From contig JAHZKX010000062.1 in assembly GCA_022600195.1 (NCBI GenBank), positions 1-64,000 of the forward strand: DNA of 64,000 nucleotides, written 5' to 3'. Origin of the DNA: Planctomycetota bacterium (GTDB lineage: Bacteria; Planctomycetota; Planctomycetia; Planctomycetales; Planctomycetaceae). The translations under genes were made by a program, and so were the position numbers. Shown here one piece after another: positions 28,557-38,600 of the stretch (its first letter is position 1; each line of letters starts with the position of its first letter). The notes under the pieces were generated by a model. It was not told the DNA's origin. It did no database searches and saw only the letters and a program-made list of their open reading frames with translations.

Positions 28557-28662
28557 GGTAGTATCCCGGTTAAAAGGGCGAGTTATGATCGATCAAGTAA
28601 AAAAACATTATTGAACTGATTCAGGTGATGAGGTATTTCGTGACCTGAACGACTTTGATGAT

Positions 28663-28704
28663 ATCCGGTTCAGAACATTCGTTATCCGGTTCAGAACATT
28701 CGTT
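28663..28704. repeat. 21-bp perfect tandem repeat, two copies
   Basis: Two identical 21-bp units (28663-28683, 28684-28704) lie in the spacer between the mcsB stop and the start of the giant cytochrome gene. The 21-bp length keeps frame on the - strand, but no gene is supported there. It is probably a slippage duplication. Confidence 0.75.
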
Positions 28705-28813
28705 CGAAATCACTTTCCATCCTAACATTAGATCCCCAGACATGTCGAGCGCGTGGTGCGATACATGTCCTGATCGACGCGGAAATTTGAAGCAGTAACC
28801 GGAACAGGGTCGT

Positions 28814-29878
28814 TCAATTGGAACTGCTGGCGTCGCTGATTCGTTGACGGAGATAATTGGCGCGGGCTGCATTCCGTTCACCGGATTCCAGTTCGCCTCC
28901 TTGCAATTTCTGCAAGTGAGCGGGTTGGGTGAAAATGAACATCTCATTCACAGTCGAGATCGGCAAATCTTCAATCAGCCCCAGATTCACGCCCATCCGC
29001 ACACTGGAGAGCAGGTGCATCGTTTCTTCTGAGCTTATAGTTTGTGCGGTACTTAAAATACCATAAGCACGCGAAACCTGATCGTGCAGTCCCTGGCGGT
29101 TTTCTTTGATTAACGAATTTCGCACGCGTCTTTCATAAGAGATGATATTGGGAACGACTTCCTTGATACTGTCGATCAACTGGTGTTCAGTTTGCCCCAA
29201 GGTGACCTGGTTGGAGATCTGGTAGAAGTCACCCATTGCCTGGCTACCTTCGCCGTAAAGACCGCGCACTGCCAGATTGATTTTTTGTAACGCCTGAAAA
29301 ACTTTTTGAATTTCTTTGGTAATCACCAGTGCAGGCAGATGCAGCATCACACTTACTCGAATTCCCGTACCCACGTTTGTAGGACAGGCAGTCAGATAGC
29401 CAAATTCTTCACTGAAGGCATACGTGAGTTCCTGTTCCAGCAGGTCATCGATCTGGTTGATGGTGTCCCAGCACTCATTAAGAGAAAAACCGCTCCGCAA
29501 AACCTGTAACCTGAGATGATCCTCCTCATTGACCATGATGCCAATGTTTTCTTCGCTATCCAGGCCAACTCCACGAGGGCCCGTACGTTCAGAGTGTTCG
29601 CGGCTGATCAGCTGTCGTTCTACAATGAACTGTCGGTCAAGAGTTCCTAAGTCATTCACATCCAGATAGGACAGCTTTACATCCATAGGAAGCGATGTGA
29701 TGATCGGGCGCAGCAGGAGTTCAATTTCGCCCAGAGTCGTTTCTGTGCAGCGATTAATAAAGGGGAATTGTGCCAGGTTTCTGGCCAGGCGAATCCGACT
29801 GGACATCACAATATCCGAGTCCGGACCGATACCTCTCAGCCATTCACCACTTGTGCGAGTGAACGCGTCCAAATTCAC
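28814..29878 (-). CDS. mcsB: Protein arginine kinase McsB
   Basis: The 354-residue protein belongs to the guanido phosphotransferase family, McsB type. It lacks the N-terminal domain of creatine kinases and starts directly with 'IVMSSRIRLARNLAQFPF'. It carries 'NEEDHLRLQVLRSGF' and the catalytic 'CPTNVGTGIRVSVMLHLP'. McsB phosphorylates arginines on proteins, marking them for ClpCP in Firmicutes. The start is a GTG with AAGGAG 7 bases upstream. In Firmicutes the gene sits with ctsR, mcsA and clpC; none is present here. An 18-bp palindrome lies 23 bases upstream of the start codon. Confidence 0.93.
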   Translation of the reverse strand: MNLDAFTRTSGEWLRGIGPDSDIVMSSRIRLARNLAQFPFINRCTETTLGEIELLLRPIITSLPMDVKLSYLDVNDLGTLDRQFIVERQLISREHSERTGPRGVGLDSEENIGIMVNEEDHLRLQVLRSGFSLNECWDTINQIDDLLEQELTYAFSEEFGYLTACPTNVGTGIRVSVMLHLPALVITKEIQKVFQALQKINLAVRGLYGEGSQAMGDFYQISNQVTLGQTEHQLIDSIKEVVPNIISYERRVRNSLIKENRQGLHDQVSRAYGILSTAQTISSEETMHLLSSVRMGVNLGLIEDLPISTVNEMFIFTQPAHLQKLQGGELESGERNAARANYLRQRISDASSSN

Positions 29879-29901
29879 CCTGGTTCTCCTTATTAATATA
29901 A

Positions 29902-29919
29902 TGAACTGATATCAGTTCA
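29902..29919. promoter_or_regulatory. Perfect 18-bp palindrome upstream of mcsB
   Basis: TGAACTGATATCAGTTCA is fully self-complementary and centred 32 bases before the mcsB GTG, just upstream of its ribosome site. This is a good position for a dimeric repressor. It does not match the CtsR heptad repeat known for mcsB operons in Firmicutes. As RNA it could also form a 9-bp stem with little or no loop, which is less likely. Confidence 0.5.
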
Positions 29920-30315
29920 ATTGACTGGAAATCTGGTCTCTCACACGCATTCTATCTCGCGTGACATTCATTCACAAACGGTGTAAACTCATGGAACGAA
30001 TACCATACTCATTCAGTCTGCGAAAGCAAAGCCTAATAAACTTCGAACTCAATGAAAGCTCTCTAAGATTGAACACTTTTTCATTTTATGCAAACAACGG
30101 CAGTAATTCCATTCCTCTCATGTGATTCAGAATCTTAAAAACAGGAAAGCCTGATTTTAATTGTAGGTGAGAATGGGACATTTTTGAGATTTTTGAGAAC
30201 TGAGCCTCTACACAGCTTGTCTCAGAGATAGGAAATGTTCATAAGAGAGTCCACTCTCAATATTTGAGAAACCGGGATGCTTGTTCATCCACAGACAGTT
30301 CAAATAAGATAATCC
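29920..30315. other. Intergenic region before trpE
   Basis: About 400 bases separate divergent mcsB and trpE. I looked for a Trp-rich leader peptide or an attenuator and saw none; a short CAGG/CCTG hairpin near 30140-30155 is too weak to count. No gene is seen. Confidence 0.4.
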
Positions 30316-31824
30316 ATGAAATACCTCCCCGATTTTGAATCTTTTGAAACGCTTTCTGATCAGTCAAATCTGGTACCCGTCTATCGGCAACTAACGGCAG
30401 ATACATTGACTCCCGTGAGTGCTTATCAGTTGCTGGAAAAAGGCCCCTATTCCTTTCTGTTCGAGAGTGTTGTCGGCGGCGAGCAAATCAGCCGGTACAG
30501 CTTCCTGGGAGCGAATCCTTTTTTGATGGTGGATGCTTACGAAAAGCGGATTGTCATTCAGCACGCGGGAAAAACAGAGGAGCGAACGGTTGACGATCCC
30601 CTGCAGGAATTAGAGACAATTCTCGGGCAATATCAGGCCGCAGAGCTCCCTTCACTTCCGCGTTTTTGTGGCGGCGCAGTGGGATATGCCGGTTACGATG
30701 TGATCCGTTATTCTGAAAATTTACCGAACGCGCCCGAGAATGACCGCCAGCTTCCCGATCTTTCATTTGCCTTATACGACCATATGGTGGTCTTCGATCA
30801 GATTAATAAAACAGTGCTCGTCGTTGCCCACGCGCATGTCGAACCAGATTTCGAACAGAAAGATTTACAGGCAGCCTATCAATCAGCCTGTGAGCGTATT
30901 GATGAAACGTGCCATCGTTTCCAAAACGGAGATGCCACTGTTCTCAAGATGGCCGACATCAATGTAGATGCTCATACCGAACCCGATTTAAACTGGACGT
31001 CAAATTTCTCACAACCGAAATTTGAATCCGCGGTTGAAGCCTGCAAGGAATATATTGTTGCAGGAGACATCTTTCAGGTCGTTTTAAGCCAGCGTCTCAA
31101 GCTGGAAACTCCAGCAACTCCCCTGGACATATACCGCAGTTTGCGTGTTGTTAACCCCAGCCCTTTCATGTTTCTGCTCAAAACTCCTGAGGTTGATCTG
31201 GTGGGCAGCTCGCCGGAAATTATGGTCCGCGTGGAAGACCGAATCACAACCGTACGGCCTCTGGCGGGAACAAGAAAACGGGGCAAAACCGAAACGGAAG
31301 ATAAGCGACTGGCAGAGGAACTGCTGGCAGATCCCAAAGAACGCGCCGAACATGTCATGCTGATTGATCTGGCGAGAAATGATGTGGGACGAGTATGCGA
31401 ATTTGGCTCGGTAGAACTCTCTGATGTCATGGTTGTGGAACGTTACAGCCATGTGATGCATATTACGTCTAATGTGACAGGCAAGTTAACCGAAGAACGC
31501 TCTGCATTAGATGCACTCAGAGCGGGGCTGCCTGCGGGAACCGTTTCTGGCGCTCCTAAAGTACGGGCGATGGAAATCATTGACGAATTTGAACCACACC
31601 GACGAGGTCCTTACGCAGGAGCCGTTGGCTATCTCGATTTTACCGGGAATATGGACACGTGTATTGCACTCAGGACACTGGTTATGCAAGGGTCGACGGC
31701 TTATGTTCAAGCCGGCGCCGGGATCGTTGCCGACAGTGTTCCGGAAACGGAATATTATGAAACATTGAACAAGGCAAAGGGGTTGCTCAAAGCGATTGAA
31801 GTTGCAGAAAAACAACTCAAATAA
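30316..31824 (+). CDS. trpE: Anthranilate synthase component I
   Basis: The 502-residue protein is a full-length chorismate-using enzyme that makes anthranilate with the glutamine amidotransferase TrpG. N-terminal allosteric parts are present ('[20 protein letters not shown]', '[14 protein letters not shown]'). The catalytic C-terminal half has '[10 protein letters not shown]', '[13 protein letters not shown]', '[12 protein letters not shown]', '[13 protein letters not shown]', '[20 protein letters not shown]', and '[14 protein letters not shown]'. The start is an ATG with no clear Shine-Dalgarno sequence. trpG is not adjacent, and the next gene encodes an Nramp-like protein 97 bases later. 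Confidence 0.96.
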   Translation: MKYLPDFESFETLSDQSNLVPVYRQLTADTLTPVSAYQLLEKGPYSFLFESVVGGEQISRYSFLGANPFLMVDAYEKRIVIQHAGKTEERTVDDPLQELETILGQYQAAELPSLPRFCGGAVGYAGYDVIRYSENLPNAPENDRQLPDLSFALYDHMVVFDQINKTVLVVAHAHVEPDFEQKDLQAAYQSACERIDETCHRFQNGDATVLKMADINVDAHTEPDLNWTSNFSQPKFESAVEACKEYIVAGDIFQVVLSQRLKLETPATPLDIYRSLRVVNPSPFMFLLKTPEVDLVGSSPEIMVRVEDRITTVRPLAGTRKRGKTETEDKRLAEELLADPKERAEHVMLIDLARNDVGRVCEFGSVELSDVMVVERYSHVMHITSNVTGKLTEERSALDALRAGLPAGTVSGAPKVRAMEIIDEFEPHRRGPYAGAVGYLDFTGNMDTCIALRTLVMQGSTAYVQAGAGIVADSVPETEYYETLNKAKGLLKAIEVAEKQLK

Positions 31825-31921
31825 TTTCGATGAGAGTTCATTCCGTTTGAATTCTTTCGACTCTGAGCAATGTTTCGGCAGCACCCCGTTTTGTCGAAAT
31901 CAAAAGTGAAGTAGGAGTACG

Positions 31922-33607
31922 ATGGAATCGCAACAGGAGAATCAACCGCTCAATTCCTCCCCTGGTACCGAAAAAGCGGAAACCGTCGAAGCCCCCACCG
32001 ACTTCTGGGGAATTGTGAAGCGTTTGGGGCCCGGGTTGATCATTGCTGGCAGCATTGTGGGATCGGGCGAATTGATCGCCACTACCAAAACCGGGGCTCA
32101 AGCAGGAATTGCTCTATTGTGGCTGATTATTGTCGGCTGTGTCATCAAGGTATTCGTGCAGATTGAACTGGGACGTTATTCCCTGACATGCGGCGAAACC
32201 ACACTGGCTGCTTTGAATCATGTTCCTGGCCCCCGTTTAGGATTCACACGCGATTCGAAAAAGCCAGCTCCGAACTGGATTCTCTGGTTCTGGCTGATCA
32301 TGAGCATCTGCACGATCGGACAGCTCGGAGGAATCGTAGGCGGCGTAGGACAGGCATTGGCGCTGACTCTGCCGATCCAGGGAGACTACCTCAAAGCCAT
32401 TCAGGTTCCGTCAGAAAAGGAATTTGTGAAGTATCTGAAACTGGAAGAAGAATTAAAGAACGAAAAGAGTACGTTAAGTTCATTAACCCCGGCAGAACGC
32501 GAACGTTATCTGCGTGGCCATGCCAAAATCAAGGAACGGATAGAACGAATTCAAGAAAAAGGACAGGTCATTCTTCAGAAAATTCGTAACAAGGAAAAAC
32601 TCGTTGATGCAAACGGAACTTCATTGATCGAGCCCCAGACGTGGGACGACAAAATATGGGCCGGTGTCATTGCCATCATCACTTCATGCATGCTTTTTTA
32701 TGGCCGTTATAATTTGATAGAAAACTTATCGACGATACTAGTGGTGTCATTCACATTCATCACAATAGGAAACGTCATTTCACTCCAGACGTCTGAAGTC
32801 TGGACCATTTCAACAGAAGAGATTATCCGCGGGCTCTCTTTCGGAGTTCCGGACGCCTCCGACGGAATGACTCCCTTACTGACGGCGCTGGCTGCTTTTG
32901 GAATTATTGGCGTTGGAGCAACCGAATTAATTGCCTATCCATATTGGTGTCTGGAAAAAGGATATGCGCGATTTACCGGCCCACATTCAGAAGACGAGAG
33001 TTGGGCACGACGCGCCAAAGGCTGGATGCGCGTGATGAAAATAGACGCATTTGCTTCCATGTGTATTTATACTTTTGCAACACTTGCCTTTTTCCTGATG
33101 GGGGTAGCTGTCCTGCATAAGGAAGGGTTAGACCCCGATGGAATGCGAATGGTTAGCACGCTGGCGGAAGCCTACGTGCCGGTGTTCGGTGAATACGCGA
33201 AGTGGCTTTTCCTCGTGGGAGCAATCGCCGTTCTCTACTCGACCTTTCTGGTTGCCAATGCAGCGAATGCGCGCATCTTCTCGGATGGGTTACGATTTTT
33301 TGGAGTAGTAGACGACCGCAAACCGAATGCCGTGCAAAACTGGGTGAAGGTTATGTCACTCATTCTGCCGTTACTTTGTCTGGCAGTCTTTCTCACAGGT
33401 GCAAATCCGGTTCGGCTGGTCTTAATTGCAGGAACAATGCAGGCGATCATGCTGCCGATGCTCGGCGTCGCAGCCATCTATCTGCGTTATACCAGGATAG
33501 ACTCCCGACTGACGCCCGGGCGCATCTGGGATTTGCTGTTGTTCCTTTCCTGCCTGGGACTGTTAATTGCCGGCAGTTATGGAGTGTATAAACAACTCTT
33601 CGTGTAG
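31922..33607 (+). CDS. Nramp family-like transporter with cytoplasmic coiled-coil insert
   Basis: This 561-residue protein has the Nramp-like helix 1 ('LGPGLIIAGSIVGSGELI') and about 11 hydrophobic helices. An insert of roughly 90 residues (about 155-243) sits between early helices. It is highly charged and reads as a coiled coil ('LEEELKNEKSTLSSLTPAER'). The DPGN motif of metal transporters is replaced by GSGE and no Met-Pro-His helix 6 motif is visible, so the classical Mn/Fe site is absent. AGGAG sits 4 bases before the ATG. It follows trpE in the same direction but need not share its transcript. Confidence 0.86.
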   Translation: MESQQENQPLNSSPGTEKAETVEAPTDFWGIVKRLGPGLIIAGSIVGSGELIATTKTGAQAGIALLWLIIVGCVIKVFVQIELGRYSLTCGETTLAALNHVPGPRLGFTRDSKKPAPNWILWFWLIMSICTIGQLGGIVGGVGQALALTLPIQGDYLKAIQVPSEKEFVKYLKLEEELKNEKSTLSSLTPAERERYLRGHAKIKERIERIQEKGQVILQKIRNKEKLVDANGTSLIEPQTWDDKIWAGVIAIITSCMLFYGRYNLIENLSTILVVSFTFITIGNVISLQTSEVWTISTEEIIRGLSFGVPDASDGMTPLLTALAAFGIIGVGATELIAYPYWCLEKGYARFTGPHSEDESWARRAKGWMRVMKIDAFASMCIYTFATLAFFLMGVAVLHKEGLDPDGMRMVSTLAEAYVPVFGEYAKWLFLVGAIAVLYSTFLVANAANARIFSDGLRFFGVVDDRKPNAVQNWVKVMSLILPLLCLAVFLTGANPVRLVLIAGTMQAIMLPMLGVAAIYLRYTRIDSRLTPGRIWDLLLFLSCLGLLIAGSYGVYKQLFV

Positions 33608-33706
33608 CAATTTTCACGAGCAAATCGGTAGAAATCGAAATCGATGTTCAGTTTTCTTCGTGAAATTCAAAAAAGCGGCGAATATCTTAGAGGGGAGACA
33701 GGTTAA

Positions 33707-34054
33707 ATGTCAGGAGAGAAAACGATTTTCAAGAAAATCATCGATCGAGAAATTCCAGCGGAAATTATATATGAGGACGAATTCTGTCTGGCGTTCAACG
33801 ATGTGAATCCACAAGCACCCATTCACGTTTTGGTGATACCCAAACAGGAAATTGCTTCCATGGCGCAGTTGAATCATTCCGATCAGGAACTGGCGGGACA
33901 TTTAATGCTGACAGTCGCAAAATTAGCAAAGACGTTAGGACTGGAAAATGGATATCGTACAATCGTGAATACCGGGACAGAAGGCGGCCAGACCGTGGAT
34001 CATTTGCATCTGCATCTGCTGGGAGGACGTTCGCTGCAGTGGCCACCCGGTTAA
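33707..34054 (+). CDS. HIT family protein (HinT-like nucleotide hydrolase)
   Basis: The 115-residue protein is a complete HIT domain of the HinT/PKCI type. It begins with 'IFKKIIDREIPAEIIYEDE' and 'CLAFNDVNPQAPIHVLVIPK', and ends with the His triad 'DHLHLHLLGGR'. It is expected to be a cytoplasmic purine nucleoside phosphoramidase dimer. A purine-rich site (GAGGGGAGA) lies about 11 bases before the ATG. Length and motifs are normal. Confidence 0.95.
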   Translation: MSGEKTIFKKIIDREIPAEIIYEDEFCLAFNDVNPQAPIHVLVIPKQEIASMAQLNHSDQELAGHLMLTVAKLAKTLGLENGYRTIVNTGTEGGQTVDHLHLHLLGGRSLQWPPG

Positions 34055-34196
34055 AGTACCTTTGATTTATTTTATTTAGCCCTTGATTTTAAATTTAGAT
34101 AGCCTGAGTACAAAAATCGCATTGCGAATACCAGCATTGGTCGATCATAATAAATTGAAGTATTAAAATCAGTTCGAATGAGCAGAGGAAAGAATC

Positions 34197-34895
34197 GTGT
34201 TGAAATCGAAAAATGACTGGGGAATTCAGAGTCTGATCATCGGAAGCCTGTTGGCTTTTTTAATGACTTCCCAATCCGCAATCGCGCAAAACACTTCTAA
34301 AAAAACAAATGTCAAACAGCTCAATATTCAGGCGGATAAACTGCGTGATTCATTCATCAAGCAGTCTGCAGACATTGCCAGAAAATATTCGGATGCAGGT
34401 GATTATGAGAATTCACGTAAAATGCTGGAGTCGATTCTCAACATCAAAAAAGATGTACCCGGCGTCAAAGAAATGATCAAGCAGCTGAATGAAAAATTGA
34501 TGACTTCTAATTCGTCCGACTTCGAAATAGATGCGTCCCGCAATTGGAGCGTTCCCGCAGGTTTGGTTGCGAAAGGGAAAATGGTTCGCGTTATGTCAAC
34601 TGGAACTTATGATTTAAAAGCAGAGGTCAAAGTACCAGTCGGAGGGTTACCCAATAAAATTCCCATGAAAGATATAATCAGAGGAATTCCGACAGGAGCA
34701 TTAATGGGAGTTGTGGTTTCCCGGGATAAAGGGAAACCAAAAATCGGAAAACCATTCGTAATTGGTGAGAAGGTGGAATACGTTCCAAAAGACGATGGTC
34801 TCTTAATGATCGGCTTAAATTTACCAACCGGTCATCGCTCTTCTGGAAAAATTAAAGTCCGCATCAGTGGTTTTATCCAACGCAACGCGAAATAA
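34197..34895 (+). CDS. Secreted hypothetical protein, helical N-part and beta C-domain
   Basis: The 232-residue protein has a signal peptide (cleavage after 'SQSAIAQ') and starts at GTG with GAGG about 8 bases upstream. Residues 35-105 are helical and look like a single TPR-type hairpin pair ('YSDAGDYENSRKMLESIL'). Residues 115-228 look like a beta sandwich: 'WSVPAGLVAKGKMVRVMSTG', 'GALMGVVVSRDKG', 'VEYVPKDDGLLMIGLN', 'KIKVRISGF'. This pattern resembles LecA/PA-IL-like carbohydrate-binding domains, but that is a weak guess. No enzymatic motif is seen. Confidence 0.7.
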   Translation: MLKSKNDWGIQSLIIGSLLAFLMTSQSAIAQNTSKKTNVKQLNIQADKLRDSFIKQSADIARKYSDAGDYENSRKMLESILNIKKDVPGVKEMIKQLNEKLMTSNSSDFEIDASRNWSVPAGLVAKGKMVRVMSTGTYDLKAEVKVPVGGLPNKIPMKDIIRGIPTGALMGVVVSRDKGKPKIGKPFVIGEKVEYVPKDDGLLMIGLNLPTGHRSSGKIKVRISGFIQRNAK

Positions 34896-34920
34896 TTTGC
34901 TTTGGCCAGCTCAGCTATGA

Positions 34921-35202
34921 CTACTTATTGCGTGAGTGCATCTCAGCACGAACTTCTCGCTGAAGCAGTTCTGACATCTGGCTGCGTTCCTGAAGAAGAG
35001 GGGCAGCTTGTGATATCGCTTGACGCATGTCGCCGATAATCCCGCTTTCCAGTTCTTCGGTAGTGATCCCATCGCAGGCGTTCACACAAGCAACGACGCG
35101 GCGTACCAATTCCTGATTTTCGGGTGTATCTTCTCCAAGAATTTCTCCCTCACTGGAGATTACAAAATGGGGAGGATTAACGGATTGGCTCTCACCTGTC
35201 AT
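34921..35202 (-). CDS. Hypothetical protein, about 93 residues
   Basis: The protein has a short beta-like start ('HFVISSEGEILGEDTPENQ'), then 'VRRVVACVNACDGITTEELE', and a helical charged C-terminus. The middle resembles small proteins found in phages and bacterial genomes that carry a 'VACVNACEG' segment, with no known function. There is no signal peptide. The ATG at 35202 has GGAG about 10 bases upstream; an earlier in-frame ATG at 35235 lacks a ribosome site. It converges with the secreted hypothetical gene and stands alone. Confidence 0.65.
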   Translation of the reverse strand: MTGESQSVNPPHFVISSEGEILGEDTPENQELVRRVVACVNACDGITTEELESGIIGDMRQAISQAAPLLQERSQMSELLQREVRAEMHSRNK

Positions 35203-35603
35203 TCGCCGAGTGCTCCAAATTCTTTGAAAGAACATCAGGGATGGGCTGTGTTCTTTGGTTATGTTTCAGAAATGACCTGGATAAAGATCAGGATTACAAA
35301 ATTACCTGCTGTATAATCTATCGGCGAAGATCCAAGCCAGCATTGAATTTCTCTCGATGAAGGAGGGGAATTGCAGCCTGATTTTCTGAGATAAAAGCAG
35401 CCTGGAGAAACGTTGGTGCGAATGGGTAAAATGGGGAGATTGTTGGGTGGGCTCTCCTTGAAATACTAAACGGAATCACCTACCTGTACTAATGAATTGC
35501 CTCTGTGAAAAGACACATTTCCCTACAGAACACCAAAATTAATGAACCTCTCGACGGATCAAATTCATTAGTTTTAAGAATTAATAACTGACTGAATAAT
35601 CCA
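35203..35603. other. Intergenic region, about 400 bases
   Basis: No gene is visible between the small hypothetical gene and the end of pyruvate carboxylase. It contains no clear T-tailed hairpin for the pyc transcript. Confidence 0.4.
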
Positions 35604-38600
35604 CTACTCCAATTCAATCAGTAAGTCACCAGCTTCAACCTGCGTACCTGGCTCAGCTAAAACCCGACTCACAACGCCATCCTGCTCTGAAATGACACTG
35701 GTCTGCATCTTCATAGCTTCCAGCATCAGTATTTGATCGCCTGCTTTCACTTTGCTCCCGACCTTGACCGAAAGTGAGACGATCACACCAGGCATCGCGG
35801 ATCCAATCTGTTTGGGATTCGAACTGTCTGCTTTTAGACGTGAAGCATCTTGTGGTGTCAATGACTTATCAACAATTACAACTTCACGTGGCTGACCGTT
35901 TAATTCAAAGAAGACGGTGCGACAACCATCCGTATGCGGTTTTCCAACAGCAAGAAACTTGATGATCAAAGTTTTGCCCGGTGCAATATCAACCGAGATT
36001 TCTTCTTCCGGTTCCAAGCCGTTAAAGAAAGCGAACGTTGGTAATCCACTCGTATCATAATACGTATCAAGATGTGCTGAAAAATCTTCGAACACTTTGG
36101 GATACAGTAGATAAGAAACAACATCCTGATCGGTCGGCTTACGATGAATCATTTTCTGAACGGTTTTTGCAGCATCTTCAAAATCAGCAGGTGGAAGAAT
36201 ACTTCCCGGTCGTTCCGTCAAAGGTGCTTCGCCTCGCAAAATTCGTTTCTGAACATTTTCCGGAAAACCGCCCGGAGTCTGTCCCATTCGACCGCTAACC
36301 AGATCCAGAACTGATTCCGGGAATGACAAATCACGATCACCATTCACAACGTCATCACAAGACAGATCATTGGCGACCAGGAACAGTGCCATATCACCCA
36401 CCGCTTTCGAGGTCGGCGTGACTTTTACGATATCCCCCAGAAGTTGATTCACTTCCGCATACACATGACAAACTTCAGACCAGCGATCACCCAGACCAAG
36501 CGATTGAGCCTGCTGTAACAGGTTGGTGTATTGACCGCCCGGCATCTCATGCTCATACAGATTCGCTCCGGCAGGCAACACCGGGCTTTCAAAGGCAGTA
36601 TAAAAATTGCGAACCGCACGCCAGTATTCTGAAATATCATCCATATGCGTAACGTTCACCGTCGGCTGATGATCTGTAAAACGCTGTGCTTCAAGAATCG
36701 TATTCAAATTCGGTTGCGATGTACCACCCGACATCGAAGGCACAGCACCATCGGCAATATCTAATCCGACTTCCGCCGCTTTCAGAATCGAAGCAGCCTG
36801 ACCACCTCCCGTATCATGCGTATGAAAGTGGATCGGAATGCCAATCTCTTCTTTCAATGTTTTCACAAGCAACTGCGCGGCATAAGGTTTGCAAAGACCC
36901 GCCATGTCTTTAATCGCCAGAATATGTGCCCCCATATTTTCCAGCTCTTTGGCCATCTTTACGTAATATTTTAAATCATATTTCGTCTTGGCAGGATCAA
37001 GAATATCTCCCGTATAACAAATACTCGCTTCGCAGATCGCACCACTTTTCTGAACTTCCTCCATCGCAATTTTCATGTTGGGAACCCAGTTCAATGCATC
37101 GAATACGCGGAACACATCTATGCCCGCGTCAGCAGCTTCTTTCACAAAAGCGCGAACTACATTGTCCGGGTAATTGGTATACCCGACGGCACTCGAAGCC
37201 CGAATCAACATCTGGAACAGAATATTAGGCACTCGTCTGCGCATCTCCGCCAGGCGTTGCCAGGGCGATTCTTTCAAAAATCGCATGGACGTATCAAAGG
37301 TCGCTCCGCCCCACATTTCAAGCGAGAACAATTGCGGGCAGTTGTAAGCGTAAGCCTCTGCAATCTGCAGCATGTCATGTGTTCGAAACCGAGTTGCATA
37401 CAATGATTGATGTGCATCGCGAAACGATGTGTCGGTCAGCAGAAGTGGCTTCTGATCCAGAATCCATTTACCAAATTTTTCCGCACCCAGTTCCAGTAAT
37501 TTCTGCCGCATTCCATCTGGTGGAGAAATTTGTTTCTTGTTGAAAGCGGGCACTGGTGCCGGTTTTCGACGGACCGATTTCGGACGATCCTTTACCAGTG
37601 GGTTCCCATTCACAATGGTATCCGCCAGATACGTCAGTAACTTGGTAGCACGGTCGTGGCGTTTCGGGAATTCGAACAAGTCCGGCGTTTCATCGATAAA
37701 GCGGGTAAAACAATCACCCTTGATGAAGGTCGGGTTGGTGATCAACTTTAACAGAAACGGAATATTGGTTTTGACGCCACGAATTCGAAATTCCTGTAGA
37801 CATCGTTCAACTCGCGCGCTGGCTACTTTAAAGGTACGCGCCCAGATGGTAACTTTCACCAGGAGCGAATCATAATAAGGAAACACCATTGCACCCGAAA
37901 ACGCGGTACCAGCATCCAGACGCACGCCCATTCCACTCGCAGAACGGTAATGAGCCACACGTCCATAATCGGGCATGAAATTATTCGTAGGGTCTTCCGT
38001 CGTCACACGGCACTGCACTGCAAATCCATGTGTTTTGATCTCTTCTTGTGAATTAATACTGATTTCAGGGTCTGAAAGTTTTGAGCCTTGAGCGATCAGG
38101 ATCTGAGATTTGACAATATCAACGCCAGTCACTTCCTCTGTCACCGTATGCTCAACCTGAATCCGCGGATTCACTTCGATGAAGTAAAATTGGTTCGTAT
38201 CGGCATCCAGCAGAAATTCAACCGTTCCCGCACATTCATAATTCACACTTTGACCAATTTTCAATGCCGCTTCGCACAACGCCGTTCTGACATCTGGATC
38301 GATATTCGGAGCGGGAGCAATTTCCACCACCTTCTGATGACGACGCTGAACCGAGCAATCCCGTTCGTAAAGATGCACTAACTGCCCATGTTTGTCGCCG
38401 AGTAGCTGCACCTCAATATGCCGCGCGCGAGTGATAAATTTCTCGACGAATACATCCGGGCTCCCAAACGCTGCCAGCGATTCGCTGCGTGCCTGTTCAA
38501 AGGCGCCTTCGAATTCATCTTCGTTCTGAACCACACGCATTCCGCGTCCACCACCACCGTGGGCCGCTTTGAGTATAATCGGGAAACCTATGCTTTGTGC

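Noticed and set aside
28621-28947. Leftward open frame of 108 codons containing a seven-residue repeat
   Set aside because: It overlaps the end of mcsB in another frame; the repeat comes from the 21-bp tandem duplication.
29920-30315. Trp leader peptide and attenuator for trpE
   Set aside because: No short frame with adjacent Trp codons and no T-tailed hairpin were found.
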